64,000 nt of DNA from JAAYRQ01 sp035647815 (GCA_035647815.1 DASRMR010000025.1:1-64000); one strand, 5' to 3'. Positions 16,914 to 27,303 are shown, counted from the stretch's first letter. Notes: generated by a model from the letters alone, not told the origin. A program made the numbers and translations.

Positions 16914-19064
16914 TTAAAGATTGTTTTTATGAATAGTTGCACGAATAGCAAAGTAACTAATATGATCAGGTAATACATCTTTAATTGGTCTAAGTTTATC
17001 GCCACCAACATCTTCAACTGCTTTTATAATCATGTTTTCCTCTTCTTGAGTAACAAGTTCATCCCATTTTAGATCATATCCTTCCTGGGCTGCTTTTATG
17101 AGGTGGTTTTCTATAGTTGTTATAGTGAATTCACGCTCTGCTGCGATATCAGCTATTTTTAGTCCATCATTATAAAGCTCCCATGAAATAATATGTGTAG
17201 CTATGTTTTTGCCAGTGTTAGTTCTCGATTCATTTTTAGATTTATGAAGTTTTATGGTTTTAGATTGTTCAAGCTCTAATTCTTTTGTTTTTTCGAGATC
17301 ATCTACAAATTTTTGAATGACATTTAGAAAGGCTTTTCCGTATTTATCGAATTTCACTTCCCCTACCCCATTCACTTCTAGCATCGATTCTCTATCTAGA
17401 GGTAGTTGATGACACATTTCTTGCAAAACCTTATCAGAAAAAACTATGTAAGGAGGAATGCTATCTTTTGTAGATAAAACTAAGCGCAACTCCCGTAATT
17501 CTTTAAATAAATCATTTACAACTGGTACTGGTTCACTAGTTTTAGGTAAACTAACTATTATTTTTTCCTTACCCCTTAAAATAGGTCTAGCCTTATCTGT
17601 AAGCGTAAGTATTGGATATTTACCACCAGTAATTGATATATATCCTTCGGCTGACAAAAGGTTAATATAATCCACGATTTCAGCAATAGTAAGTTCGCTC
17701 ATAATTCCATAAGTTGATAACTTTTCGAATCCTAATTCGTATATTCTTTTTTGCTTAGAACCTTTAAGAACTGCTGCAACTAATTTAGCACCATATTGTT
17801 CTTGCATTCTTAAAATACAGGAAAATATTTTTTGCCCTTCAACAGTAATATTTTTGTTCTCTCTTTCTTGACAATTAGCACAATAAGAACAATTATCTGA
17901 TGAATCCACTTCAGAGAAATATGTTAAAATAGTTTTTCTTAAACATTGTGTAGTATGGCAATAATCAATCATTTGTTGAAGTTTATCATATTCAGCCTGT
18001 CTTTTATTTACAGATAAACCACCTTGTTCGATAAGGTATTTTTGAATTTGGACATCTGCAGCATGATAGAGCAATATACATTCTGCTGGTTGGCCATCAC
18101 GACCAGATCTCCCAGCTTCTTGATAGTAAGCTTCTAGGTTGCGGGGTATATTATGATGTATAACAAAGCGCACATTGGATTTGTCAATTCCCATTCCAAA
18201 CGCATTAGTTGCTACTATCAAATCGATTCGATCATATAAGAAATCTTCCTGGGTACTAGTACGTTCTAGAGCATTTAAGCCAGCATGATATTTTCCTACA
18301 GCAAATCCTTGTACGGTAAGATAATCGTGAATCTTGTCCACTTCTTTACGAGTAGCAGCATAAATAATTCCCGATTCTTCAGGATGTTTTTTTAGATAAT
18401 CTTTAATAAAGTTGATTTTATCCTGTCCCCTGATTACTGAGAAATAAAGATTTTCCCTATCAAAACTATTAATATGGATTTTAGGATCTTCTAAACCTAA
18501 ATTTGCAATAATATCATTTCGTACTGGTTCGGTAGCAGTAGCTGTAAAAGCAGCTACTAAAGGACGGTTTTGCATTTGTTGTATCCAAGGTCTAATGCTC
18601 ATATAACTAGGCCTAAAGTCGTGACCCCATTGAGATACGCAATGAGCCTCATCTATTGCTACTAAAGAAACCGGTAAATCTTCTAAGAGTTTAATGAAAT
18701 CTTCTGACCCTAAGCGTTCAGGTGCAATATAAAGAAGTTTTAATTTTTCTTGGCTAGCTAAATGTAAACGATAGTTTATTTCCGATATACTTAATGAACT
18801 ATTAATATAAGAGGCGGCTATTCCTTGATTATGTAGGGCATCTACTTGATCTTTCATTAAAGATATTAGTGGGGAAATAACTAATGTAAGCCCAGGCAAA
18901 ATTAGAGCAGTCAGTTGATAACAAAGTGATTTTCCACCACCAGTAGGCATTAATCCTAGAATGTCGCGGTTTTGTAACAATGAATCCAGAATATCTTTTT
19001 GACCAGTTTTAAAACTCGTATAACCAAAGTATTTAGACATTTTATCTTTAATAACCGTATCCAA
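16914..19064 (-). CDS. recQ: ATP-dependent DNA helicase RecQ
   Basis: A 716-residue superfamily 2 helicase that unwinds DNA 3' to 5' in repair and recombination. TTG start with AAGGAG about eight bases upstream. Domains in order: helicase core with MPTGGGKSLCYQL (Walker A, around residue 38), DEAHCVSQWGHDFRPSY (Walker B and aromatic-rich loop) and QEAGRSGRDGQPAECILLY (motif VI); a zinc-binding segment with CLRKTIL...CSYCANC; an RQC winged helix; and an HRDC domain (RELRLVLSTKDSIPPYIVFSD). About 100 further residues contain a helix-turn-helix-like stretch (DGLKIADIAAEREFTITTIENHL), as in Bacillus-type RecQ proteins with a YpbB-like tail. Confidence 0.95.
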   Translation of the reverse strand: MDTVIKDKMSKYFGYTSFKTGQKDILDSLLQNRDILGLMPTGGGKSLCYQLTALILPGLTLVISPLISLMKDQVDALHNQGIAASYINSSLSISEINYRLHLASQEKLKLLYIAPERLGSEDFIKLLEDLPVSLVAIDEAHCVSQWGHDFRPSYMSIRPWIQQMQNRPLVAAFTATATEPVRNDIIANLGLEDPKIHINSFDRENLYFSVIRGQDKINFIKDYLKKHPEESGIIYAATRKEVDKIHDYLTVQGFAVGKYHAGLNALERTSTQEDFLYDRIDLIVATNAFGMGIDKSNVRFVIHHNIPRNLEAYYQEAGRSGRDGQPAECILLYHAADVQIQKYLIEQGGLSVNKRQAEYDKLQQMIDYCHTTQCLRKTILTYFSEVDSSDNCSYCANCQERENKNITVEGQKIFSCILRMQEQYGAKLVAAVLKGSKQKRIYELGFEKLSTYGIMSELTIAEIVDYINLLSAEGYISITGGKYPILTLTDKARPILRGKEKIIVSLPKTSEPVPVVNDLFKELRELRLVLSTKDSIPPYIVFSDKVLQEMCHQLPLDRESMLEVNGVGEVKFDKYGKAFLNVIQKFVDDLEKTKELELEQSKTIKLHKSKNESRTNTGKNIATHIISWELYNDGLKIADIAAEREFTITTIENHLIKAAQEGYDLKWDELVTQEEENMIIKAVEDVGGDKLRPIKDVLPDHISYFAIRATIHKNNL

Positions 19065-19125
19065 AATATTATCTCCTTATAACAGTGTAAAGTTAAGCTA
19101 ATCATGAAAAAACATAACCCTAACT

Positions 19126-19890
19126 TTATGTATCAATTGTCATTAAAATTGTTTGTGTAGGGATAGCTAAAGCACTTTTAGTTGTCACATCATTATCTGT
19201 AATAGTATGAGTTGCAAAAATAATACCGACAACTTTACCTGCTTCATTTAAAACTGGACTCCCACTATTCCCCGGATTAATTGGAATATCTATATCAAAA
19301 ACAGGTGAACTATTGTCTTCCAGTTGATAAAAATTCCCTACTTCACCCCTCTGAGCAATTTTATTAAAGCCTAAAGGGTTCCCAATAATTGTTACTATAT
19401 CTCCTGTAGAAACTACTGCATCTTTTTCGAGAGATAAATATGGTAAATCTACTCTATCTACATAAACAATAGCTAAATCATTATCAGGAATTATTTCTAT
19501 AGAATTACTAAAAATGACTTCATTATCACTGAATGTTATTTTGACTGATTGTGAATTTTCTACTACATGGGCATTAGTAATTATGACACCTTCCTCAGAA
19601 ATAATAAATCCAGTGCCTTGACTATTTGTTGAAGAACTAGAATCGGTCGATTGTAAGGCCACAATAGCTGGTTTTGCATTTTTAACTATAGTATCCGATT
19701 TTAATTCTTGGCTTTGCTGTATAAAACTATATGATTCATCGAAAAGATCAGTTAACCATGGAAAACTTAAAGCGAGAAAAGAAATTATCAAAATTATAGC
19801 TAGAAGTTTATACATCCAGTTTAATTTTGGTTTATATATTATTTCATCGTTATCTTCTTCTTCGTTAAAATCCCATTTATCATCGTACAT
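19126..19890 (-). CDS. membrane-anchored trypsin-like serine protease (HtrA-like, no PDZ)
   Basis: A 254-residue protease. After an acidic cytoplasmic start comes one membrane helix (YKLLAIILIISFLALSFPWL, residues 27-46), so the catalytic domain lies outside the cell. The catalytic triad is visible: H108 in ITNAHVV, D138 in NDLAIV and S209 in NPGNSGSP. Its architecture matches DegP/HtrA up to the protease domain, but the protein ends there: no PDZ domain follows. A role in extracytoplasmic protein quality control is inferred. It lies 61 bases upstream of recQ on the same strand and may be co-transcribed. Confidence 0.9.
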   Translation of the reverse strand: MYDDKWDFNEEEDNDEIIYKPKLNWMYKLLAIILIISFLALSFPWLTDLFDESYSFIQQSQELKSDTIVKNAKPAIVALQSTDSSSSTNSQGTGFIISEEGVIITNAHVVENSQSVKITFSDNEVIFSNSIEIIPDNDLAIVYVDRVDLPYLSLEKDAVVSTGDIVTIIGNPLGFNKIAQRGEVGNFYQLEDNSSPVFDIDIPINPGNSGSPVLNEAGKVVGIIFATHTITDNDVTTKSALAIPTQTILMTIDT

Positions 19891-20014
19891 TAATATAAAC
19901 CTCTCTTTTTATATCTTAATCTCTACTTTGTCATAATAAAATGAGAGATTACATGTCGTTTTGCCTAGTAATTGAAAATACAGCAATTATGGTCAAACAC
20001 TTTCTTATTATAAG

Positions 20015-21349
20015 TCATTTATTAGTCCTGCGCCAAATACCTAATTTTTGTGCTTCTTTAACTAATTCGTCTCTAAAGTTAGGATGGGCAATGCTAATTA
20101 ATAATTCGGCTCTTTGCCAAGTAGATTTTCCTTTTAAGTCAATTATTCCATATTCAGTTACTATGTAATGAGATATGGTACGAGGAACAGTTACTATGGT
20201 TCCTTCTGGTAATGTAGGGCGAATCCTTGATATCAAGTTTCCTTCTTTATCTGTATAAGTCGATGACATACAGATAATCCCCTTACCGCCTTCTGACATA
20301 TAAGAACCTAACATGAAGTCAACTTGCCCCCCGGTGCCAGAAATTTGCCTAGAACCTGATGATTCAGAGTTTATTTGGGAAAATAAGTCAACTTCTATAG
20401 AATTATTTATAGCTACAACTTTTGGATTTTTAGCAATCATATGTGGAGTATTAACATGGGAAATTGGGTAAGAGACGCAAACCGGGTTTTGGTGTATGAA
20501 ATCATAAAGAAACTGAGAACCCATGGCAAAAGAAAAAACCATTTCCCCGCGATTTAAAGCTTTATTGCTACCTGTTATCCTACCTGTTTCATACATTTTA
20601 ACAAACCCATCAGTTAGCATTTCGCTGTGAACCCCTAGATCTTTCAAATCAGAATCTGCAATAAGCTCACCTACCGCGTTCGGTAATCCACCTATACCTA
20701 ACTGCAAACATGACCCATCTTCTATTTCTTCCATAATTAGTTTAGCAATCAGTTCATCAGTTGGTTTAGGTTTTACTGTTGGAATTGTAAAAAGATCTTG
20801 GTTTTCACCTTCAACTACTAAATCTATCTCTGAAATATGAACCGATACATCTTCTCCGAGTACAATTGGGAACTTATGGTTAACTTCTACGATTACTTTT
20901 CCCGCAGATTTAATAATATCACGAGCATGTGCTGTATTAGGTCCAAAGTTGAAATTTCCATTTTCATCCATAGGTGAAACTTGGACCATTACTATATCCA
21001 TTATATTTTTCCTTTTAAAAGTAATAGGCATTTCATAATATAATGCTGGAACATAATAATAATTGCCCGTCTGGTCGGCAATTTTCCTATCATGCACAGA
21101 AGCATGCCAATTATCGTAAATGAAGTGTTCCCCACTAGGATCAGATGTGACCGTATGTAATGGGTAAAGTGTAACACTAGTATTTATAACTACACCTGTA
21201 AGTTCATCTCTACGCATCGATAATGCTTTATCTAAAGTTGGTGGTATTCCATTATAAGAATTATACTGCACAAAATCGTGTGATTTAACTTCCAAGACGG
21301 CTTGTTCTGGTTTAACCAACTTTTCTTTATAAATTGTTTGAAAGCTCAC
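20015..21349 (-). CDS. acetyl-CoA hydrolase/transferase family CoA-transferase (4-hydroxybutyrate CoA-transferase-like)
   Basis: A 444-residue family I CoA-transferase, which moves CoA between acetyl-CoA and a carboxylic acid such as butyrate or 4-hydroxybutyrate. GTG start behind AAGGAGGG. Diagnostic stretches are LGIGGLPNAVGELI (around residues 222-235), GVHSEMLTDGFVKM with the likely catalytic Glu, and SGTGGQVDFMLG (residues about 340-351). In butyrate-metabolising clostridia such an enzyme couples acid activation to acetate release without ATP, fitting the crt-hbd-bcd operon at the right end. Substrate choice is inferred. It is a single leftward gene. Confidence 0.9.
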   Translation of the reverse strand: MSFQTIYKEKLVKPEQAVLEVKSHDFVQYNSYNGIPPTLDKALSMRRDELTGVVINTSVTLYPLHTVTSDPSGEHFIYDNWHASVHDRKIADQTGNYYYVPALYYEMPITFKRKNIMDIVMVQVSPMDENGNFNFGPNTAHARDIIKSAGKVIVEVNHKFPIVLGEDVSVHISEIDLVVEGENQDLFTIPTVKPKPTDELIAKLIMEEIEDGSCLQLGIGGLPNAVGELIADSDLKDLGVHSEMLTDGFVKMYETGRITGSNKALNRGEMVFSFAMGSQFLYDFIHQNPVCVSYPISHVNTPHMIAKNPKVVAINNSIEVDLFSQINSESSGSRQISGTGGQVDFMLGSYMSEGGKGIICMSSTYTDKEGNLISRIRPTLPEGTIVTVPRTISHYIVTEYGIIDLKGKSTWQRAELLISIAHPNFRDELVKEAQKLGIWRRTNK

Positions 21350-21619
21350 CTTTATCCCTCCTTATAGTTCTATATTAAAGTATATTATTATATTTAAAAG
21401 GTTCTTTTCTTACTCCAATCATTAAATATTATACATGCTTATGTTTATTAGTAAAATATTAAATACATCTTATAGTAGTAATACGACCTATACTGAATTA
21501 TAATTAATTAGATAATTTATTATTTAATCTCTGGGGAATATTAAAAAGATTCCTTTTATCCTTAACCTGAGAAAATAATATTATTAATTATGGGTATTTC
21601 TTGCAAAGGGGGTTTATAA

Positions 21620-22426
21620 ATGAGAATAAAACCAATAAAAAAGAAACTAAAATTATATGGTTTTAATAATCTAACCAAAAGCTTAAGTTTTAATTTATAT
21701 GATGTTTGCTATGCTACTACTACTAAGCAAAGACAAGAATATATTGAATATGTTGATGAAGAATATAATGCAGAAAGACTTACTAAAATCTTAACCGATG
21801 TATCTAATATTATTGGGGCAAACATTCTTAATATTGCAAGTCAAGATTATGAACCACAAGGAGCTAGTGTTACTATGTTAATCGCTGAAGAAAGTATGGG
21901 TTATGAAAAACCTCCTAATGTATCGAATAATGAAGCTCCTGGGCCCGATAGTGTAGTAGCACATTTAGATAAGAGTCATATCACGGTGCATACTTATCCA
22001 GAAAGCCATCCACATGAAGGAATCAGTACTTTTAGGGCTGATATTGATGTATCTACTTGTGGTCATATTTCACCACTTAAAGCTTTGAATTTTTTAATTA
22101 ATACTTTTAAACCTGACATTGCAACTGTTGATTATAGAATAAGAGGTTTTACGCGTGATATTAATGGACGCAAATATTTCAAAGATCATAAAATCAACTC
22201 TATCCAGAACTTTATTCCAGCTAAAATACGTGATAAGTATCAGATGATAGATGTTAATATTTATCAAGATAATATATTTCATACTAAAATGATGATGAAA
22301 GATTTTGATTTAGATAATTACCTTTTTGGTGTTTCGGAACATCAATTAGAGCCTAGCGAGATTAAAAAGGTTAAAAGTAAACTTAGGCGTGAGATGATGG
22401 AAATATTTTCAGGAAGAAACTTTTAA
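21620..22426 (+). CDS. speD: S-adenosylmethionine decarboxylase proenzyme (E. coli-type SpeD)
   Basis: A 268-residue AdoMet decarboxylase that makes decarboxylated SAM, the aminopropyl donor for spermidine. It is the long class, like E. coli SpeD, not the short SpeH form of Bacillus. The self-cleavage site that generates the pyruvoyl group is seen as K118-S119 in LDKSHITVHTYPE, followed by HPHEGISTFRADIDVSTCG with the conserved Cys of the proton-donor region. AAAGGGGG precedes the ATG. It is monocistronic, and no spermidine synthase gene is adjacent, so the aminopropyltransferase must be elsewhere. Confidence 0.93.
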   Translation: MRIKPIKKKLKLYGFNNLTKSLSFNLYDVCYATTTKQRQEYIEYVDEEYNAERLTKILTDVSNIIGANILNIASQDYEPQGASVTMLIAEESMGYEKPPNVSNNEAPGPDSVVAHLDKSHITVHTYPESHPHEGISTFRADIDVSTCGHISPLKALNFLINTFKPDIATVDYRIRGFTRDINGRKYFKDHKINSIQNFIPAKIRDKYQMIDVNIYQDNIFHTKMMMKDFDLDNYLFGVSEHQLEPSEIKKVKSKLRREMMEIFSGRNF

Positions 22427-22446
22427 TAATTTATTTTTAAAAAAAC

Positions 22447-22488
22447 AAAAGCACAAACCTAGTTAAGTTTAATCAGGTCTGTGCTTTT
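22447..22488. terminator. bidirectional rho-independent terminator
   Basis: AAAAGCACAAACCT (22447-22460) pairs with AGGTCTGTGCTTTT (22475-22488), one mismatch, with A-rich and T-rich flanks on both sides. It lies between the convergent speD and YcdB/SLH genes. Confidence 0.85.
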
Positions 22489-22500
22489 CAAATTACGAAA

Positions 22501-24639
22501 CTATCTTTTATATATCTTCATTAATTGAACGATTGTCGAGGCACTTTCACCTCTTTGCACAATATCATTAGGAATAAATTTATTTTCTTTAAGCTGGAAA
22601 AGACCTAGCTTAATAGTTATTGCTGTATAGCCTTTATCTTCTTTTGATATAGTATTACCATCACTCGCAGGCACTTGATAGATTCCCTCTAATTTAGCAA
22701 TATGTTCTAGATTCATAGCTTTTATCATCATATAAGTAGCGTTTTGTCTTGTTAAAGATTCATTTGGTGTAGGTAAACCTTCTTTAGATATTATTTTCCT
22801 ATTGACTGCAGTTTGATAATAAGGGCTATACCATTGATCACCTAGTGATTCGATTTTCTTCCCTTCCCCAGGATATGCACCAATACTCATTACTAGCATT
22901 TTAATAAATTCAGCATTAGTAATATTGTTATTAGGAAAGAATTTACCTTCATTACCACTTACGATTCCTAAATTTAACAAGGTATTAATATCGTTTTCAG
23001 ATGGATGACCACTTATATCTGTTAATGTAGGCAAGGTTTTTCTTTGATATACTTCCCCACTGCTATTTAAGACACTACCTTTAAATGCCTCTACTAAATT
23101 AGGGTCGCTTTTCGAAAAATGATAATACAAACCGACCTTTTTATTTTGTTCTGTAGGATTATAATTGTAAGATTCTTGTATATAATCAAGACTAATAGGG
23201 TTCTCTATAGATAAATTAGAAAAAGCATTATCTATATTAATTATATTATCTGGTTTTGGGAATTTTAGATTAGACCAATTGTATCTATAGGAAATTATTT
23301 CCCCAGTCACTAAGTCTATTGAAAGATTAAAATTATCATTATGAAATGGAATGTCGTTGATTAATCTAGTAAATTCAAATGATACTTCCTTTAAATCTGA
23401 TTTATCAGGATGTTGCAGTTGTATTTCTTTAAGCAGCAAATCTTGTCTATCTTTATTAAGCCTAATTTGTTTAGCTTTCTGGGGTTGTATCTGGGCAATA
23501 AAGTCTGAAGCAGTTTTTAAGGCTTGCTCATAAGAATAATTAGCCTTTTGATTTTGCCTTTCTGGGGAATAATCCGGCTTGTAGAAAGATAACAATTCAC
23601 CTGTATTAGCATCTACCGAGGCTGAAATATATCCTTTATTATTTTCTGAGGCTGATTGCCAATCAAAAGACCAACTTCTTTTGCTTTTGTCACTGTAATC
23701 TTGATATAGATTACAGTGTATTAATTTGTAATCTGGAGGTATTGTGATATGTTTGCTTACGATGTTAACCGCAACATCTTTTTCTAATAAATCTTTTATG
23801 AGATCAATCTCTTCTAATTCAATAGGGTTTAAATTCATTTCACCACCAGCACTGCCTAGAGATTCTTTTGCCATATCATTTGCAATTCTATAGTGAAAAG
23901 CTAATTCCTTATATTCACCTGTATGGGCATCTACTGCTTGATTTCTATGCTTAACCCCATACACTAGACAAACTTGCTCTTTATCATAAGGTTTATAGTA
24001 TTTTAATTCTAAAGCATTGTTTTTTAATAAATTCTCAGCTTTTTCAGAACTAATAATTCCACTAGTAGGTGCAAAATCTAAGTTATAATCCCAATTTAAA
24101 TTATAACCAGTTATGAGCCCATCATGGCCTGATATTGAAACATAAGCTGAGTTTTGTAAATATGGAACATTGTTTACTAAACGCTGATAATTTATCGTGT
24201 AGTTTTGGTTATGTCTTGATATTATTTCATTGACATTTTGATCAGAAATTTGCAAAGCATTATGTTTACTAGGTACAGCTTTAGCTATAAATTCATTAGC
24301 TATCTTAATAGCAGCTGTTCTGTCATATGTAGGTAGTAAAGTAGTCTTATCTGTTGAGTTCTGATTCTGATACAATTGGGTAATCTCACCTGATAATGCA
24401 TCTACATTTACAGAAATCTGACCTTCTTCAGTTTCCCAAGCTAACTCCCATGTTCCCCTACCCTTATGTTCTATGTAGTTAGACCTGAATTCTTCAATAT
24501 TGTCTGGCACATTCACTATTGATTTAGCAATCTCAGTAGCCTTCTGGGCACTTATAGTGTTTTCTGCAATTGCAACTTGTGGCAACAAGCACAACATACT
24601 AAATACAATTAATACTCCACTAGCTATAATTTTTCGCAC
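22501..24639 (-). CDS. secreted YcdB/YcdC-repeat protein with S-layer homology domains
   Basis: A 712-residue exported protein. A signal peptide (IIASGVLIVFSMLCLLPQVAIA, residues about 4-25) is followed by repeated YcdB/PepSY-like units, in which the same pattern, an EIAKSIVNVP-type helix then SVDANTGELLSFY-type strands, recurs at roughly residues 30-95, 105-180, 290-360 and 365-450. The C-terminal 170 residues hold three SLH motifs (for example LGIVSGNEGKFFPNNNITNAEF), which attach proteins to secondary wall polymers. It is thus a cell-surface protein; PepSY-type units are often linked to control of peptidases, but a specific role cannot be given. GGAGGGG precedes the ATG. Confidence 0.88.
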   Translation of the reverse strand: MRKIIASGVLIVFSMLCLLPQVAIAENTISAQKATEIAKSIVNVPDNIEEFRSNYIEHKGRGTWELAWETEEGQISVNVDALSGEITQLYQNQNSTDKTTLLPTYDRTAAIKIANEFIAKAVPSKHNALQISDQNVNEIISRHNQNYTINYQRLVNNVPYLQNSAYVSISGHDGLITGYNLNWDYNLDFAPTSGIISSEKAENLLKNNALELKYYKPYDKEQVCLVYGVKHRNQAVDAHTGEYKELAFHYRIANDMAKESLGSAGGEMNLNPIELEEIDLIKDLLEKDVAVNIVSKHITIPPDYKLIHCNLYQDYSDKSKRSWSFDWQSASENNKGYISASVDANTGELLSFYKPDYSPERQNQKANYSYEQALKTASDFIAQIQPQKAKQIRLNKDRQDLLLKEIQLQHPDKSDLKEVSFEFTRLINDIPFHNDNFNLSIDLVTGEIISYRYNWSNLKFPKPDNIINIDNAFSNLSIENPISLDYIQESYNYNPTEQNKKVGLYYHFSKSDPNLVEAFKGSVLNSSGEVYQRKTLPTLTDISGHPSENDINTLLNLGIVSGNEGKFFPNNNITNAEFIKMLVMSIGAYPGEGKKIESLGDQWYSPYYQTAVNRKIISKEGLPTPNESLTRQNATYMMIKAMNLEHIAKLEGIYQVPASDGNTISKEDKGYTAITIKLGLFQLKENKFIPNDIVQRGESASTIVQLMKIYKR

Positions 24640-24727
24640 ATCTTCCCCTCCAATTAATTTTTCTTATAAATATATACGATAAGGACAGATTAAAACTTTC
24701 GGATAAAAATAAAAAAACTAAATAAAC

Positions 24728-24767
24728 TAAAAAAACGGCCTTAGTGATTAAATCACTAAGGCCGTTT
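24728..24767 (-). terminator. rho-independent terminator
   Basis: A perfect 17-bp stem (24733-24749 with 24751-24767) around a one-base centre, followed by a T-run on the minus strand. It starts nine bases past the stop of the small CBM-like gene and isolates it from the SLH gene. Confidence 0.92.
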
Positions 24768-24775
24768 GCTAAAAC

Positions 24776-25102
24776 TTAACCATATGATTCATAGTCTGCA
24801 ACTGCTTGGGCTTGGTAAAAACTGCCATTGTTATCATCTTTACTCCCTTGTGAATCTTCAAAATACATGTTCATTCTATCTGAAAATTTCACTTTAAAAT
24901 GAGCTTGATACTCATTACCCTTTTTTTGCATTGTAACCTTTTGGGTATCGAAAAATTTGTTCGGTTTTCCATAACCTACATTTAAAGTTATATCATTTGA
25001 GTTTTGTGCTAATTTACCCGAATAACTGATTGCAACAGAATCTCCATCATTAGGTAGCGTAGGATCCATTTTAACTCCACCAGTTAAATCAGTAGTAGCC
25101 AA
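24776..25102 (-). CDS. small carbohydrate-binding-module (CBM25/53-like) protein
   Basis: A 108-residue protein made almost entirely of one beta-sandwich domain resembling starch-binding CBM25/CBM53 modules: SVAISYSGKL, then LNVGYGKPNKFFDTQKVTM, and the typical end FSDRMNMYFEDSQGSKDDNN, where modules of the family have a D-x-x-G-x-WDNN motif (the Trp is absent). It has a TTG start behind AAAGGAGATGAC. There is no signal peptide or catalytic domain, so it would be a free cytoplasmic domain, perhaps binding glycogen or another storage glucan. Strong expression is suggested by the ideal ribosome site and terminator. Ligand is inferred. Confidence 0.75.
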   Translation of the reverse strand: MATTDLTGGVKMDPTLPNDGDSVAISYSGKLAQNSNDITLNVGYGKPNKFFDTQKVTMQKKGNEYQAHFKVKFSDRMNMYFEDSQGSKDDNNGSFYQAQAVADYESYG

Positions 25103-25395
25103 TAAAAGTCATCTCCTTTCTGTCATACTTAGCATATTTTCACCTAGTTTATATGCAAGTATGCAAAAGATTAGAGATTAAAGTTTTTAAGTTTTTGGAA
25201 ATTTTATTTTGCTAATCATTAAAATAGCTAAAAACAACATGATGAGAATAGTTAAAACTTGAAAATTAGGGACAGATATGCACCACAACAAATATATATT
25301 AAATTTATTTATCCGACATATTTCAATTAATACATTTAGATTTTAGCAGAGTATTGTATGATAGTATATAACAACCAATAATTAGGAGGATTCAA

Positions 25396-27303
25396 TTGGA
25401 TAATATTAAATTCTCATATACATCTACAAAGGAAAAAGAAGAACAAATATCTTTTCAAACCCGACTACTTGAATCAGTTAATGACTCAATAGTAGTAGCC
25501 GAATTAAATGGCGAAATAAGTTTCTGGAATAAAGGGTCTGAACGACTTTTCGGTTGGACTTCTGAAGAAACAATAGGAAAACCCTTTTCAATTCTTTTCG
25601 AGGGAAATGATATTACTGACATACCTACTCAATTCAACGAAATACATAGCGGTTTTTGGGAAGGAATAATTAAGATACTTACAAAATCAAAACAGGAAAA
25701 ATACACGCGGGTTTCAGTTACTGCTATGTATAATCAATTTAATAAACCCACAAATTTAGTCGGAGTATTTAATGATATTACAGAACTTATTGAGTCTAGG
25801 GTAAAAGCAGAAGAAGCCTTACGTAGTAAAAGTGAATTTTTAGCTAATGTTAGCCATGAAATAAGAACACCCATGACAGGCATTCTTGCATATACTGAAC
25901 TTTTGGAAAACTTACCGATGAGTGATAAACAAAAAAACTATCTGCAGAATATAAAGACTAATGCTGATCAGTTATTAGATTTAATAAACGACATATTAGA
26001 TTTATCAAAAATTGAAGCCGATAAAATGTTAGTAGACAAAAATAGCTTTAATCTACAAAACTCACTTCAAAGTATTGTGAAAATATTTAAACCTACCATC
26101 AATAGCAAAAAACTCCAATTAAATCTAACTATTAGCCCAGATCTACCACCAGAAATAATTAGTGATAACTCAAGAATTAAGCAAATCATAAGTAATTTAC
26201 TTTCTAATGCAGTTAAATTTACAGAACATGGACATATAGGTATTAACATTTACCGAGGAAAAACAATAGATGATGAAAAGTTTCAATTAGTAACCGAAAT
26301 AACAGATACGGGTATTGGAATATCACCTGATAAGATACCAATTTTATACGAGCCTTTTGTTCAAGTTGATAGTTCGACTACACGTAAATATGGTGGCACT
26401 GGTTTAGGTTTAGCAATTTCTAAAAAGCTTGTAGAAATGCTAGATGGAGAAATCCAAGTTGAAAGTCAGGTCGGAAAGGGCTCTAAGTTTATGTTTACAA
26501 TACCAGTCTCAGAAGTTATGCCTACTACTAGAACCTACCTAGAAACAGGGGATGATACAGAAGATAAGTTACATAAACTTTTGCTTATATCTCCTAGTGA
26601 TAATTTATTCCGTGAAATTTCCGATTATTTGGCTAATTCTGAGATTGAACTTATTTGGGCTCAAAACAACAAACGAATCCCATCAATAATTTCTTTTTAC
26701 GAGCCAGATATTATTGTGTTAGACTCTATGAACAATTTATATGATAAAGATTTACAACTTGTTTCACTTAAAAAAACTCCACCTCTTTTTAGATTATATA
26801 ATTTAACTAATTCGAGTGATCTAGATCCCCCCCTCTTTATTGATCAACCTAATATGAAAACAATTAATTCTTTAGAAGCATTAATCAGCGATTTAAATTC
26901 TATATCTATAGAAAAAGATACTATTACTACTAGTTCAGATTTAATTAAGGTTCTATTAATTGATGAGAATAAAATTAGTAGGATGTTATTAAACAACATA
27001 TTATCTAACCAAAATTATATAGTAGAATCATACCCTATTCCTCCTAGACCGGCAGTTAATAATCAGAACAGATTAAGCTTTGATATAATTTTGATCGATA
27101 TAGATATTATAAATAAATATAGTAATGAATTTTATAGTTATCTGAATTCAATTAACTATAAAAGTTTAATAGGTATAGGAAATCACACTGACCATACTGG
27201 CCAAAACATATTCACGGATTTTATTTACAAACCAGTCACTGCATCTGTCTTACTAGATAAAATAGTAAAACATAGGACGAGGGAGAGTGAGAGTAATGAA
27301 TAA
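25396..27303 (+). CDS. PAS-domain hybrid sensor histidine kinase
   Basis: A 635-residue cytoplasmic histidine kinase, TTG start behind AGGAGG. Domains in order: PAS sensor (about residues 22-132), HisKA with phosphorylated H154 in NVSHEIRTPM, HATPase_c with N-box NLLSNAVKF, G1 DTGIGI, F-box EPFVQVD and G2 GGTGLGLAI, then two receiver-like domains. The first (about 395-475) is eroded. The second (about 515-630) keeps an acidic pair in LLIDEN, a phospho-acceptor-like Asp in DIILIDIDI and the Lys of YKPVT, so it may still be active. No membrane helix is seen, so it senses an internal signal. It overlaps the REC-GGDEF gene and is surely co-transcribed with it. Confidence 0.9.
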   Translation: MDNIKFSYTSTKEKEEQISFQTRLLESVNDSIVVAELNGEISFWNKGSERLFGWTSEETIGKPFSILFEGNDITDIPTQFNEIHSGFWEGIIKILTKSKQEKYTRVSVTAMYNQFNKPTNLVGVFNDITELIESRVKAEEALRSKSEFLANVSHEIRTPMTGILAYTELLENLPMSDKQKNYLQNIKTNADQLLDLINDILDLSKIEADKMLVDKNSFNLQNSLQSIVKIFKPTINSKKLQLNLTISPDLPPEIISDNSRIKQIISNLLSNAVKFTEHGHIGINIYRGKTIDDEKFQLVTEITDTGIGISPDKIPILYEPFVQVDSSTTRKYGGTGLGLAISKKLVEMLDGEIQVESQVGKGSKFMFTIPVSEVMPTTRTYLETGDDTEDKLHKLLLISPSDNLFREISDYLANSEIELIWAQNNKRIPSIISFYEPDIIVLDSMNNLYDKDLQLVSLKKTPPLFRLYNLTNSSDLDPPLFIDQPNMKTINSLEALISDLNSISIEKDTITTSSDLIKVLLIDENKISRMLLNNILSNQNYIVESYPIPPRPAVNNQNRLSFDIILIDIDIINKYSNEFYSYLNSINYKSLIGIGNHTDHTGQNIFTDFIYKPVTASVLLDKIVKHRTRESESNE

